A stretch of 64,000 nucleotides of DNA from Rossellomorea sp036867415. GTDB lineage: Bacteria > Bacillota > Bacilli > Bacillales > Bacillaceae_B. The DNA lies in the NCBI RefSeq assembly GCF_036867415.1, contig NZ_JBAJHU010000001.1, positions 620,001-684,000 on the forward strand, read 5' to 3'. Shown here piece after piece: positions 24,352-33,203 of the stretch; the stretch's first letter is position 1, and the number at the start of each line of letters is the position of its first letter. A program made the position numbers and the translations under genes. The notes under the pieces were generated by a model. The model did not search any database. It was not told the origin of the DNA and was given only the letters and a program-made list of their open reading frames with translations.

Positions 24352-25696
24352 AAAAAGCAGTCAGTATCTATGGCTGCCATTTACACAAATGAAAGATTAT
24401 GATGCTGATCCGCTAGTAATCGAAAGTGGAGAGGGCGTATATCTCCGTGACATATACGGAAACGAATATCTTGATGCCTATTCTTCTCTTTGGCTGAACG
24501 TTCATGGACATCGAAATGAGGAAATCAATAGTGCGATCAAAGAACAGCTGGATAAAATCGCTCATTCCACTTTGCTCGGTGCGTCCAACATTCCATCGAT
24601 TTTATTAGCAGAAAAACTGATTGATCTCTCTCCTGAAAAACTGAAACGGGTATTCTATTCAGACAGCGGTGCAACTTCGGTCGAAATCGCAATCAAAATG
24701 GCCTATCAATATTGGCAGAATATCGGAAGGCCGGACAAGCAGAAATTCATCACGCTCAAAAATGCCTATCATGGCGATACTGTCGGAGCAATTAGTGTGG
24801 GGAAAGTGGATATCTTCCACCGTGTCTACAAGTCTCTCATGTTCCACACTCTGGTCGCTCCATTCCCTGATGTCTATCATCATCCTGAACTGACTGATGA
24901 AGATGAAATACGCGACCAGGCTCTTCAAGAACTGGAGTTGATTTTGGAAGAACATCACCATGAAATTGCAGGGATGACTGTTGAATCCCTTATTCAGGGA
25001 GCCGGTGGAATGAACATTATGCCAAAGGGCTATTTCAAAGGGGTGGAGCAGCTGTGCAAAAAATACAATGTCCTTCTGATCGTCGACGAAGTGGCGACCG
25101 GATTTGGCAGGACCGGAAAAATGTTCGCAGTCGAGCATGAAGACGTTCAGCCGGATATCATGATGGTTGCGAAAGGGATTACAGGCGGGTACCTGCCGAT
25201 AGCAGCGACCCTGACAACGGAAGAAATCTATAAAGCCTTTTACGATGACTATACGTCATTAAAAACTTTCTTCCACGGCCATTCGTACACAGGGAACCAG
25301 CTTGGATGCGCGGCTGCGCTTGCCAACCTTGAAATCTATGAAAGAGAACGCATAATCGAGCAAACTCAAGAAAAAACAACGATTATTCAAAATCTGCTCG
25401 AGCCGTTAAAGAGTCATCCCCACGTAAGGAATATACGTCAGCTTGGGATGATTTGCGGCATCGAATTGGTTGCAGACAAAGACTCGAAAAAACCTTTCCT
25501 TTGGGAAGATAGAGTCGGATACCAGACCACCCTCAAAATGAGGGAGCTCGGCATGCTGACACGTCCGATAGGAGATACAATCGTCTTCATGCCGCCACTC
25601 GCAGCAAACGAAGAGGAGCTGAAAAAAATGGTCGATATCATGAATGAAGCAATTGAGGCCACCACAAAAGAATATGCAGAGGAAAAAGCACTTTGA
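24329..25696 (+). CDS. bioA: Adenosylmethionine-8-amino-7-oxononanoate aminotransferase
   Basis: BioA transaminates 7-keto-8-aminopelargonate to diaminopelargonate in biotin synthesis. The 455-residue class III PLP aminotransferase has the PLP-binding lysine K282 in VAKGITGGYLP, the DEVATGFGRTGKMFA motif and FFHGHSYTGNQLGCAAALA. The QYLWLPFTQMKDY start is typical of BioA. It overlaps the end of bioD, consistent with coupled translation, and is under the BirA operator. Whether the amino donor is SAM or lysine cannot be told. Confidence 0.95.
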   Translation: MNPEKLIEKSSQYLWLPFTQMKDYDADPLVIESGEGVYLRDIYGNEYLDAYSSLWLNVHGHRNEEINSAIKEQLDKIAHSTLLGASNIPSILLAEKLIDLSPEKLKRVFYSDSGATSVEIAIKMAYQYWQNIGRPDKQKFITLKNAYHGDTVGAISVGKVDIFHRVYKSLMFHTLVAPFPDVYHHPELTDEDEIRDQALQELELILEEHHHEIAGMTVESLIQGAGGMNIMPKGYFKGVEQLCKKYNVLLIVDEVATGFGRTGKMFAVEHEDVQPDIMMVAKGITGGYLPIAATLTTEEIYKAFYDDYTSLKTFFHGHSYTGNQLGCAAALANLEIYERERIIEQTQEKTTIIQNLLEPLKSHPHVRNIRQLGMICGIELVADKDSKKPFLWEDRVGYQTTLKMRELGMLTRPIGDTIVFMPPLAANEEELKKMVDIMNEAIEATTKEYAEEKAL

Positions 25697-25745
25697 TCCT
25701 TTAGTGTAGTGAGCGACGGGCCTTTGGATTTTGGTAATTTTTGAG

Positions 25746-25817
25746 GTGTACCAGGTACAAAAAAGTTGTAATGTACCAGGTACAGCTTTCCTCACTTATC
25801 TAGTGTGCCAGGCACCA
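25746..25817. repeat. Cluster of three short palindromes (GTRCCAGGYAC)
   Basis: GTGTACCAGGTACA (25746-25759), TGTACCAGGTACA (25772-25784) and GTGTGCCAGGCACCA (25803-25817) share the core GTRCCAGGYAC. They fill the space between convergent bioA and glcF. Such short intergenic palindromes are common in Bacillus genomes; their role is unclear. Confidence 0.7.
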
Positions 25818-25849
25818 CCATCCAACCAAGCCCTTACTCCTCACAGAAA

Positions 25850-25874
25850 AGGACCACCCTAAAAGGGCAGTCCT
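25850..25874 (-). terminator. Terminator of glcDF
   Basis: On the minus strand AGGACTGCCCT and AGGGTGGTCCT form a stem followed by TTTTCTGTG. Confidence 0.7.
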
Positions 25875-25876
25875 CC

Positions 25877-27202
25877 TCATTCCTCCACAGCTTCAAGCAA
25901 AAAGTCCACAATATGAACCGCCCGCATTTTATGAGACAGGCCTTCTCTTTCGATCCCAAGCTTCATTTGCAGCAGGCATCCTGGATTCGCTGTGACAATT
26001 GTTACGGCATGTGTTGCTTCTGCATTCTCCATCTTATGATCCAGTATCTTCATGGACATTTCCGATTCGACGATATTATAGATGCCTGCCGAGCCGCAGC
26101 AATGGTCGGCTTGTTTCATTTCCTTATATTCCGCACCCTCAATTGATTGGAGGAGGAGCCGGGGTTCCATGAATGTCCTCTGCACATTTCGGAGGTGGCA
26201 TGAATCCTGATACGTAATGCGCTGTGCATCCGTACGAAGGTTCTTTTTTTTATGAAACTCCAATTCTACTAAAATAGAGGAGATGTCTTTAATCTTATTT
26301 TTAAACCGGATAGCGCGTTCTTTCCACTCAGGCTCATCCTTCAGCAAGTGGTCATAGTCCACAAGAAACGCTCCGCAGCCCCCAGCATTGGTGATGATGT
26401 AGTCGACATCAGAGTCTTCAAAAGCTGCGATATTCTTCTTGGCCAGATCTTTGGCTGAAGCTTTTTCCCCGCTGTGACCATGCAAGGCACCGCAGCATGT
26501 CTGCTGCTCAGGGATTACAATGTCGCAGCCTGCCAGCTGCAAAAGTTTCGTGGTCGCATTGTTCGTTTCCAAAAACATCGTATCCATCAAACAACCTGAA
26601 AAGAAAGCGACTTTTTTTCTGGCTACCCCGATGGAGAACAAAGCGTTCGGCCGGTTCTTCATGTCTTTCAATCTTGGAACCTGTGGCAGCACTCTTTCCA
26701 TGGTCGCCATACTGTCAGGGAACAGTTTCATCACACCGGAGGCATGGGCGGCCTTTTGCAACCCGGAACGCTGATAGATACCAAGAAGCGAAGTAAGCAT
26801 CCTCATTCTTCCCGGATGAGGGAAGAACCCTTCGAATACCGTCTTTCTCAGTACGCGGACTGGAAGGGAATGTTTCTTATTCTGATTGATGATGTCCCGG
26901 GCTTCTTCTAATAAATGTCCATAGTTCACACCTGAGGGACATACTGGCTCGCATGCCCGGCAGCCGAGACAAAGATCAAGTGAACGCTCCACGTCTTCAT
27001 CCGGTTCGATTACACCGTCCACAACCGCCTTCATCAAAGCGATCCTGCCGCGTGGTGAGTGAGATTCTTTAAATCCCGATTCGATATAAGTGGGACAGGA
27101 TGGAAGGCAGAATCCGCATCTCATGCAGTTCAGCAGCTCATCCTGATCCATCCGTTCCTGGAATTCGTGCTTGATCTGCTGTCTTTCTTTGGTTGTTGTC
27201 AT
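25877..27202 (-). CDS. glcF: Glycolate oxidase iron-sulfur subunit
   Basis: GlcF passes electrons from the FAD subunit GlcD during oxidation of glycolate (or D-lactate/2-hydroxy acids) to the respiratory chain. The 441-residue protein has two [4Fe-4S] motifs, CMRCGFCLPSCP and CLGCRACEPVCP, and two CCG domains (TCCGALHGHSG and HCCGSAGIYN). It overlaps glcD by four bases (ATGA on the minus strand). GlcE is absent, as usual in Bacillus, where the enzyme is a two-subunit form. Confidence 0.92.
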   Translation of the reverse strand: MTTTKERQQIKHEFQERMDQDELLNCMRCGFCLPSCPTYIESGFKESHSPRGRIALMKAVVDGVIEPDEDVERSLDLCLGCRACEPVCPSGVNYGHLLEEARDIINQNKKHSLPVRVLRKTVFEGFFPHPGRMRMLTSLLGIYQRSGLQKAAHASGVMKLFPDSMATMERVLPQVPRLKDMKNRPNALFSIGVARKKVAFFSGCLMDTMFLETNNATTKLLQLAGCDIVIPEQQTCCGALHGHSGEKASAKDLAKKNIAAFEDSDVDYIITNAGGCGAFLVDYDHLLKDEPEWKERAIRFKNKIKDISSILVELEFHKKKNLRTDAQRITYQDSCHLRNVQRTFMEPRLLLQSIEGAEYKEMKQADHCCGSAGIYNIVESEMSMKILDHKMENAEATHAVTIVTANPGCLLQMKLGIEREGLSHKMRAVHIVDFLLEAVEE

Positions 27203-28611
27203 CTTGAAATCACCACTCGTTTTCTTGATTCTTTAGCAAATACTTTATTCGGGTTCATGATGTTGTTTGGATCGAACGACCGCTTGATCATTTTCATCGC
27301 ACCGATTCCCTCGGGACCCAACTTCCACTCCAGATAAGGTGCCTTCATCATTCCGACTCCGTGCTCACCAGTAATCGTTCCGCCGAGATCAATGGCATGT
27401 GCAAAGATTTCTTCAAAAGCCGCCTCTACCCGTTCCATTTCTTCATGGTCCCTGGCATCCGTTGCCACTGTCGGATGCAGATTCCCGTCGCCAGCATGGC
27501 CGAAAGTACAGATCTTCAACTCATATCGATCCGCAATCTCGTTGATGGCTTTTACCATCTTGGCGATTTCAGAGCGGGGGACCGTGGCATCTTCTAATAT
27601 GGTCGTCGGCTTCAGGCGGGCAAGTGCAGACAAGGCAGACCGGCGCGCCGTACGGAGTGCCTCGGCTTCCACATCAGTCGCGGCCAATTGGACGGACACC
27701 GCCTGGTTTTCCAGACAAACCTCTTCCATCCGTTTCATATCGCGCGCAACCACTTCGGCGGGACCGTCTTGTTCAATCAAAAGAACGGCTTTCACATCAA
27801 CCGGCAAGCCGATTTTTGCAAAATCCTCCACAACTTCTAATGTTGGCTGATCCAAAAACTCAAGAGTGGCGGGGATGATCCTGTTTGAAATAATACTTGA
27901 AACAGTTTGAGCAGCAGCTTCAATATCCTGATAAAGAGCGAGCATCGTCTGCTTTGTTTCAGGAATGGGAACGAGCTTCAGCGTCGCTTCCGTAATGACA
28001 CAAAGGGTTCCTTCCGACCCGACAAAAAGGCGGGTCAGGTCATATCCGGCCACGTCTTTCGCGAGTTTCCCGCCGGTCCGCACGATATCCCCGTTTGGAA
28101 GTACAGCTTCCAAAGCGAGGACGTAATCCCGGGTGACGCCATATTTCAGTCCTCTCAAACCGCCGGAATTCTCATTAATATTGCCGCCGATCGTTGATAT
28201 TTTCATTGAACTTGGATCGGGAGGATAGAATAGACCCCGGGCTTCGACTTCATGTATCAAATCCAGTGTCACCACCCCCGGCTGGACGGTGGCCGTCAAA
28301 TTTTCTTCATCGACTTCCAAGATGCTGTTCATATGAGTGAAAAGCAGGACGAGTCCGCCTTCAGTCGGGCATGTCCCCGCACACAGATTGGTACCGGAAC
28401 CTCTGGGCACGATGGGTACACCGTGCTCATTGCAAAGTTTCACAATTTCAGAAACTTCCTCAGTCGAGCGGGGGACGATGACACCGTCGGGCATCGATTG
28501 GAAATTTGGGGTTGCATCATAGGAATAGACGAGTTTTTCTGCTGAGCTGTCTCTATAGTTTTCTTCACCGACTATGTCAGTGAACCTTTTTTTAAGGGAG
28601 GGTGTGATCAA
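27199..28611 (-). CDS. glcD: Glycolate/D-lactate oxidase FAD-linked subunit
   Basis: GlcD is the 470-residue flavin subunit that oxidises glycolate to glyoxylate or a similar 2-hydroxy acid. It has a PCMH-type FAD-binding domain (PRGSGTNLCAGTCPTEGGLVL, NINENSGGLRGLKYG, DVAGYDLTRLFVGSEGTL) and a C-terminal FAD-oxidase domain ending with GTITGEHGVGMMKAPYLEWKLG and FDPNNIMNPNKVF. The start is TTG 28611, eight bases after GGTGG. With glcF it forms a two-gene leftward operon. The exact hydroxy-acid substrate is not certain. Confidence 0.92.
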   Translation of the reverse strand: MITPSLKKRFTDIVGEENYRDSSAEKLVYSYDATPNFQSMPDGVIVPRSTEEVSEIVKLCNEHGVPIVPRGSGTNLCAGTCPTEGGLVLLFTHMNSILEVDEENLTATVQPGVVTLDLIHEVEARGLFYPPDPSSMKISTIGGNINENSGGLRGLKYGVTRDYVLALEAVLPNGDIVRTGGKLAKDVAGYDLTRLFVGSEGTLCVITEATLKLVPIPETKQTMLALYQDIEAAAQTVSSIISNRIIPATLEFLDQPTLEVVEDFAKIGLPVDVKAVLLIEQDGPAEVVARDMKRMEEVCLENQAVSVQLAATDVEAEALRTARRSALSALARLKPTTILEDATVPRSEIAKMVKAINEIADRYELKICTFGHAGDGNLHPTVATDARDHEEMERVEAAFEEIFAHAIDLGGTITGEHGVGMMKAPYLEWKLGPEGIGAMKMIKRSFDPNNIMNPNKVFAKESRKRVVISR

Positions 28612-28642
28612 TTACATTACCACCTTTTATAATGATTTTTCA

Positions 28643-28682
28643 TAGATGAAAGAAAGAATGACCCTATCACACGATAAGGTCA
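28643..28682 (-). terminator. Terminator of murP-mupG-murQ
   Basis: TGACC-TATC and GATA-GGTCA arms (28659-28682) form an interrupted stem, followed on the minus strand by a T-rich ATTCTTTCTTT tract. Confidence 0.6.
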
Positions 28683-28698
28683 GTCCCCTGAAAATCGT

Positions 28699-29607
28699 TT
28701 ATTGAGCACGATGAAAAGCAGCAACAGCTTCTCTTAAATGACCTGAGTGCTCATGAAGTAATACTGTCACTTCGGTCCCTTTGAGACCTGTCATGATCTG
28801 CAGGATGGCCGCTTTCGTGTTGTTGTCCTGTTCGGTCAACGCTGAGCTTGCTTCTTCGTCTGAGACGCCGGTAGCTGTCTTGACAATGTTTTCTGCACGT
28901 TTACGAAGTTTCTCGTTAGTCATCTGGACATCGACCATGAGGTTGCCGTACACTTTGCCGGTTTTAATCATGGAAGCGGTGGTCAGCATGTTCAGTACTA
29001 GCTTCTGGGCAGTGCCCGCTTTCATGCGTGTTGATCCGGTCACCACTTCAGGGCCGACAATCGGTGCAATCGTGTAAGAGGAGATCTTCTCCATTTCAGA
29101 GTCTTTGCTGCATATAACGGAGACTGATGCAGCGCCGATTTCGTTCGCATATGAAAGCGCCCCGATGGTATAGGGGGTTCTCCCGCTGGCAGCAATCCCG
29201 ACCACGACATCCCTTGCAGTCAATCGGATATCAACTAAATCCTGCTTGCCCTGTTCACTGTCATCTTCAGCGCCTTCTATCGCTTCTGTTGTCGCTTCTT
29301 TACCGCCTGCAATGATTCCGATCACCATTTCCGGGTCCGTGCCGTATGTTGGCGGGCATTCTGAGGCATCCAGTATGCCAAGGCGGCCAGATGTTCCTGC
29401 TCCAGTATAAATTAATCGGCCGCCTTCATTGAAGGCTTGTACAATTCGGTCGACCACAGAACTGATGGCAGGGATTTCTTTTGCAATCGCATTAGGAACG
29501 AGAAGATCTTCCTGGTTGATGATCGAGATAATTTCTTCTGTCTCCATTAAATCGATGTTTAGCGTCTTGGGGTTCTGCTGTTCAGTGTTTAATTTCGTTA
29601 GATTCAT
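28699..29607 (-). CDS. murQ: N-acetylmuramic acid 6-phosphate etherase
   Basis: MurQ cleaves the lactyl ether of MurNAc-6-phosphate, giving GlcNAc-6-phosphate and D-lactate, so the amino-sugar part enters NagA/NagB. The 302-residue SIS-domain protein has GAGTSGRLGILDASECPPT (about 77-95), the GGKEATTEAIEGAEDD segment, and GSTRMKAGTAQKLVLNML. It overlaps mupG by four bases and closes the MurNAc operon. The D-lactate made here could be handled by other 2-hydroxy-acid oxidases. Confidence 0.96.
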   Translation of the reverse strand: MNLTKLNTEQQNPKTLNIDLMETEEIISIINQEDLLVPNAIAKEIPAISSVVDRIVQAFNEGGRLIYTGAGTSGRLGILDASECPPTYGTDPEMVIGIIAGGKEATTEAIEGAEDDSEQGKQDLVDIRLTARDVVVGIAASGRTPYTIGALSYANEIGAASVSVICSKDSEMEKISSYTIAPIVGPEVVTGSTRMKAGTAQKLVLNMLTTASMIKTGKVYGNLMVDVQMTNEKLRKRAENIVKTATGVSDEEASSALTEQDNNTKAAILQIMTGLKGTEVTVLLHEHSGHLREAVAAFHRAQ

Positions 29608-30680
29608 ATCTTATCCCTCACTAGTAGTTGAAATTTTCCTCCGGCTTTTATTTCTTGCATCAGGGGAAGGTGTTCCGGAATGACTTCACCAATCACATTC
29701 ACTTTATCATCTCTTTGTAAGTCCTTTTTGACGATTTGAAGTTCGCCTGAATATCTTCCGTAGTATTCATTGTCGACGGTGACAGATCCTATACGTCGCT
29801 TGATCTGGTTATGTGGCGCAATCCGGATCCCTTTCCGGGCATAGGAGCGTGATTCCACTGACCTGATGACGTCCCGCGCAGGATCCATCCGGTTGGTATG
29901 AATACAGGTCAGCAGCGATGTGTAATCCGAGCCGGGGTGCAGATCGATGGTTATGGGGATGATTCCCTTATTGATCAAACTGAGTTCTTTTAGGGTCTTC
30001 TCATTTGCAGCCGGATCTCCGATGAGTATTTTATCGGTGAATCCTGAATATTTTAATTGTGCTGCTGCAAAAGCAGGAGATGCATGACGGTGCTGTTCCA
30101 GGGTAGGGAGACCTTCAAAGAGCGGTCCGCGCAGCGTTTCATTACCCGGGATGAACGCCATCGTGGTGATGCCTTTCGATTTCAGCATACTATTTCTTTC
30201 GATTAAGAAATCAAGTTCCAGTCCTGTTTCCGGACGGGGGTAGAAATTATGCCAGGCTTCCACGTTTTCCACATTTAATCCTTTTTCGATCCAGCTGTCA
30301 AGCTCTGATTCAGATACGGTACTTGCATTTATACCGGTTTTCATGAGTTTGGACAGGCTGACGATTTCATCAGCAGTAAAGCCATAGTCCACCCTAATTC
30401 CAGCAAGGCCCCACTCCAATAATTGTGGAAGTGTACTCCAGTCGAGGCCAAGATGCCCCAGCGACAGCGGTGATACATCAGCCAGCAGTTCCATGTGATG
30501 CGTTTTCGCGAGGGAGCCCAGCTCTTGAAGCAATTCCTTATATGTGTCCGGGTTATCTTCGGGTATATGAAGGGAAGTGAAGATGGACCGAAAACCATGA
30601 GAGGAGGTTTTCTCTATCCATTCAGCATTTTTCTTCCTGTTTTCTTCTTTCAAATAAACGGAAATTCCAAGCATGTTCAT
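29604..30680 (-). CDS. mupG: MupG-type 6-phospho-N-acetylmuramidase (DUF871 TIM barrel)
   Basis: This 358-residue protein belongs to the MupG/DUF871 family: a TIM-barrel hydrolase domain (LGISVYLKEE, FTSLHIPEDNP, RVDYGFTADEI, NFYPRPETGL, FIPGNETLRGPLFEGLPTLE) plus a small C-terminal beta-barrel. In S. aureus MupG splits MurNAc-6P-GlcNAc, the disaccharide brought in by a MurP-type PTS, and the gene order here (murP-mupG-murQ) supports the same role. I use ATG 30680, six bases after GGAG; the frame's TTG at 30692 overlaps that site. It is coupled to murQ through an ATGA overlap. Confidence 0.9.
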   Translation of the reverse strand: MNMLGISVYLKEENRKKNAEWIEKTSSHGFRSIFTSLHIPEDNPDTYKELLQELGSLAKTHHMELLADVSPLSLGHLGLDWSTLPQLLEWGLAGIRVDYGFTADEIVSLSKLMKTGINASTVSESELDSWIEKGLNVENVEAWHNFYPRPETGLELDFLIERNSMLKSKGITTMAFIPGNETLRGPLFEGLPTLEQHRHASPAFAAAQLKYSGFTDKILIGDPAANEKTLKELSLINKGIIPITIDLHPGSDYTSLLTCIHTNRMDPARDVIRSVESRSYARKGIRIAPHNQIKRRIGSVTVDNEYYGRYSGELQIVKKDLQRDDKVNVIGEVIPEHLPLMQEIKAGGKFQLLVRDKI

Positions 30681-30699
30681 TTCACACTCCAACTAAAAC

Positions 30700-30730
30700 G
30701 TAAAGAAGGAGGAAGATCCTCCTTCTTTAC
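30700..30730 (-). other. Perfect 14-bp hairpin between murP and mupG
   Basis: GTAAAGAAGGAGGA and TCCTCCTTCTTTAC pair perfectly with a 3-nt loop in the 66-bp gap. There is no long T-run after it, so it is more likely an RNA-processing or stabilising hairpin, or a weak attenuator, than a full terminator. Confidence 0.75.
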
Positions 30731-30746
30731 TATAATATGAATCTAC

Positions 30747-32126
30747 TCAAATATCCTTTGCCATTTCTTCATTGAATCCAAACATCCATGTGAAGATGAA
30801 ACCGAATACGTAGGCAATCAGCACGCCCGCCAGATATAGAAGGATTTGTCCGTCATCCATTAGGAAGGCAAGAGGGATACCGGATACTCCGATGGCGATG
30901 GTTGCCGTTTTAAAGACAGCCTGGAATGCTCCACCTACAGCTGCGCCGAGACAAGCTGTGATGAATGGACGGCCAAGCGGGAGGGTGACTCCGAAAATAA
31001 GCGGCTCGCCAATTCCAAGGATTCCAACAGGAAGCCCGCCTTTGATGACTTTTCTCAACCTTTGATTCTTTGTTTTAAAGTAAATCGCAAATGCAGCACC
31101 TACCTGGCCGGCACCACCCATCGCAAGGATCGGAAGCAATGGATCATTTCCGATTGTATTGATCAATTCCATATGAACTGGAGTCAATCCTTGATGAAGT
31201 CCTGTTACAACCAATGGAAGGAATGTTCCTGCAAGGATCAGACCTGCAAAGAAACCTCCCATATCAATAAGGCCGAGTAATCCTTCTGTGATGAGATCCG
31301 AAACGAATCCTCCTACAGGCTGAAGTATGAGTAACGTAGCAAACCCGGTGATCAGCAATGAAACAGTCGGTGTCACGATGATATCAACTGCGGATGGAAC
31401 AACTTTCCTGATTCTCTTTTCAAGAAACGCAATGAATGCAGCAGCGAGCATAACACCGATCAGGCCGCCGCGTCCCGGTACGAGTGCATCGCCGAATAAG
31501 GTGATGTTTGCAAGTCCAGGATTGATGATCAAGATCCCGGCAGCACCACCAAGTGCAGGTGATCCGCCAAATTCCTTCGCCGTATTAATACCTACGAAGA
31601 TGGCAAGGTAACCAAATAAGCCCCAGCCGATTAAGTCTAATATCTGGATGAATGTAGACTCGGGATTTGCACCTGAGCGAATGATCACATTCGTAAGTCC
31701 GGCGATTAATCCGGAAGCCACGATGGCAGGGATCAATGGAATAAATATACTCGCAATCTTTCTCAGGAATAACTTAAAAGGAGTGGCGTTCTTTTTCTTT
31801 AAGTCGGATTTCGTACGGTCCGCAAGTCCTTCGAAAGAAAAGTCCTCGACTTCATCCTCGTCCACAGATGATACGGATTTTCCTGTTAATGCAGATACTT
31901 CAGCAGCAACTTTCGTCACAATACCAGGTCCCAAAATGACTTGGAGTGTTTCTGCTTCGACAACTCCCAGCACCCCATCAACTTTTTTGATGCCTGCCAA
32001 ATCAACCTTGCTCTCATCGATCGGCTTAACGCGCAGACGCGTCATACATGATTCCAGCGCAGCGATATTGCTCGGTCCGCCAAGAAGCTCGGTTATTTCT
32101 CTGGCCAATCTTTCTTCCTTCCGCAT
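30747..32126 (-). CDS. murP: PTS EIIBC component, MurNAc/MurNAc-GlcNAc type
   Basis: This 459-residue PTS permease has an N-terminal EIIB domain with phosphorylated Cys27 (ESCMTRLRV) and a C-terminal EIIC domain (about 115-450) with about ten membrane segments, including GGFFAGLILAGTFLPLVVTGLHQGL and GIGEPLIFGVTLPLGRPF. There is no EIIA domain, so an EIIA from another PTS protein must be used. Gene order with mupG and murQ assigns it to uptake and 6-phosphorylation of MurNAc or the MurNAc-GlcNAc disaccharide. A NagR-type operator (32199-32214) and a cre-like site (32165-32178) lie upstream. No murR gene is present. Confidence 0.92.
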   Translation of the reverse strand: MRKEERLAREITELLGGPSNIAALESCMTRLRVKPIDESKVDLAGIKKVDGVLGVVEAETLQVILGPGIVTKVAAEVSALTGKSVSSVDEDEVEDFSFEGLADRTKSDLKKKNATPFKLFLRKIASIFIPLIPAIVASGLIAGLTNVIIRSGANPESTFIQILDLIGWGLFGYLAIFVGINTAKEFGGSPALGGAAGILIINPGLANITLFGDALVPGRGGLIGVMLAAAFIAFLEKRIRKVVPSAVDIIVTPTVSLLITGFATLLILQPVGGFVSDLITEGLLGLIDMGGFFAGLILAGTFLPLVVTGLHQGLTPVHMELINTIGNDPLLPILAMGGAGQVGAAFAIYFKTKNQRLRKVIKGGLPVGILGIGEPLIFGVTLPLGRPFITACLGAAVGGAFQAVFKTATIAIGVSGIPLAFLMDDGQILLYLAGVLIAYVFGFIFTWMFGFNEEMAKDI

Positions 32127-32164
32127 ATAATTCTCCCCTTTGTAATAAAAATGTAGTAATAAAA

Positions 32165-32178
32165 TGAATTCGCTTACA
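32165..32178 (-). promoter_or_regulatory. cre-like site upstream of murP
   Basis: TGAATTCGCTTACA on the plus strand fits the cre consensus at 13 of 14 positions and lies 39 bp upstream of the murP start. Confidence 0.55.
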
Positions 32179-32198
32179 AAGTATCATATCAACTATTA

Positions 32199-32214
32199 GT
32201 ATAGATGTCTATAC
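32199..32214 (-). promoter_or_regulatory. NagR (YvoA)-type operator upstream of murP
   Basis: GTATAGATGTCTATAC is a near-perfect 16-bp palindrome; with flanks the minus strand reads TGGTATAGACATCTATACT, like the two operators beside nagR and nagA. Confidence 0.75.
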
Positions 32215-32256
32215 CATTTTTACCAGGAAAAGAACTAGCTTTTAAGAAAAGTAGAT

Positions 32257-32305
32257 AAAAAAACTCACCTGAAGGATCATGATGTCTCTCAGGTGAGTTT
32301 TTTTA
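32257..32305. terminator. Bidirectional terminator after nagR
   Basis: AAAAAACTCACCTGA pairs with TCAGGTGAGTTTTTTT; the stem touches the nagR stop codon and gives T-runs on both strands, insulating nagR from murP. Confidence 0.88.
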
Positions 32306-33031
32306 TCGTAACCGCTCAATGTTCATCTTGTATTTATATTTATCTCCCCGATAAGTTGACTTTACCAGTTCGAAAGGAGCGCCGTCGTCCTGGAAAGTTT
32401 CCCGCTGGATAAATAAAACAGGCTCGCCAAGCTCAAGCTGCAAATGCTTGGCATCGTCTTCAGTGGCGGCGGAGGCTTCGATTGTTTGGGAGGCATGGCC
32501 CAGCTTTATTCCAATTTGCTCCTCTACATATTGATACAACGATTTCGATAAAATCTCCTGGCTGAGTCCGGGAATCAGCTTCACCGGTATATAACTTGTC
32601 TCGATGGCCATGGGTTCACCATTTGCCAGCCGGATCCGTTTGATCTTGTAGACCAGATCCTCACCTTGTAAAGAGAAGTGATGGACCAATTCTTCGGTGG
32701 GACTGGACAATTCGAAGTGAATGAGCTTGTTGCCGGGTTCAAAACCCCTACTTCTCATATCTTCACTGAAAGAAGTCAGTCCATGGAGGGATTGTTCGAA
32801 CTTATGATGGGAAACATAAGTTCCGCTGCCTTTTTTTCGATATAAAAGGTTCTTGTTCACCAGGTTCGTGATGGCCTGCCTTACGGTCATACGGCTTATA
32901 TTGAATGATTCGGCCAATTCTCTTTCAGAAGGGAGCACATCACCGGGTTTTAATCCTCCAGAGTCGATCAACCCTTTTATATGTTCTTCAATTTGGTAAT
33001 ACAGAGGTAATGGGGACTGTTTATTTACCAC
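32303..33031 (-). CDS. nagR: GntR/HutC-family repressor of amino-sugar genes (NagR/YvoA)
   Basis: The 242-residue protein has an N-terminal GntR winged helix (PLPLYYQIEEHIKGLI, PSERELAESFNISRMTVRQAITNLVNKNLLYRKKGSGTYVS) and a UTRA ligand domain (about 90-240) of the HutC branch. By homology and position beside nagAB it is NagR/YvoA, which senses GlcN-6P or GlcNAc-6P. I use GTG 33031, eight bases after AGGAAGGTGA, giving MVNKQSPLP, which resembles known YvoA N-termini; GTG 33043 overlaps the site. It is divergent from nagA here, unlike the nagAB-nagR order of B. subtilis. NagR-type operators lie at 33119-33135 and 33204-33219. Confidence 0.92.
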   Translation of the reverse strand: MVNKQSPLPLYYQIEEHIKGLIDSGGLKPGDVLPSERELAESFNISRMTVRQAITNLVNKNLLYRKKGSGTYVSHHKFEQSLHGLTSFSEDMRSRGFEPGNKLIHFELSSPTEELVHHFSLQGEDLVYKIKRIRLANGEPMAIETSYIPVKLIPGLSQEILSKSLYQYVEEQIGIKLGHASQTIEASAATEDDAKHLQLELGEPVLFIQRETFQDDGAPFELVKSTYRGDKYKYKMNIERLR

Positions 33032-33118
33032 GTTCGCTGTCACCTTCCTACGATATTTATATAAATCTTAGAGTGCATTTGAGTTCTTAATCACAAACAT
33101 ATTACCATTCAAAATGAA

Positions 33119-33135
33119 GTGATGTCTATACCAGT
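33119..33135 (-). promoter_or_regulatory. NagR-type operator in front of nagR
   Basis: The minus strand reads ACTGGTATAGACATCAC, the HutC-family GTATAGAC-type site. Its position upstream of nagR suggests autoregulation. Confidence 0.75.
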
Positions 33136-33203
33136 CTGTGGTGGGCTGCTAATTTTCATCGTAAATTAATAGGTATAATAAACTTAAATTATGAAAAATG
33201 GTA

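Noticed and set aside
25740..25820. CRISPR-like short repeats
   Set aside because: Only three palindromes with unequal short spacing and no cas genes; they are dispersed palindromes, not a CRISPR array.
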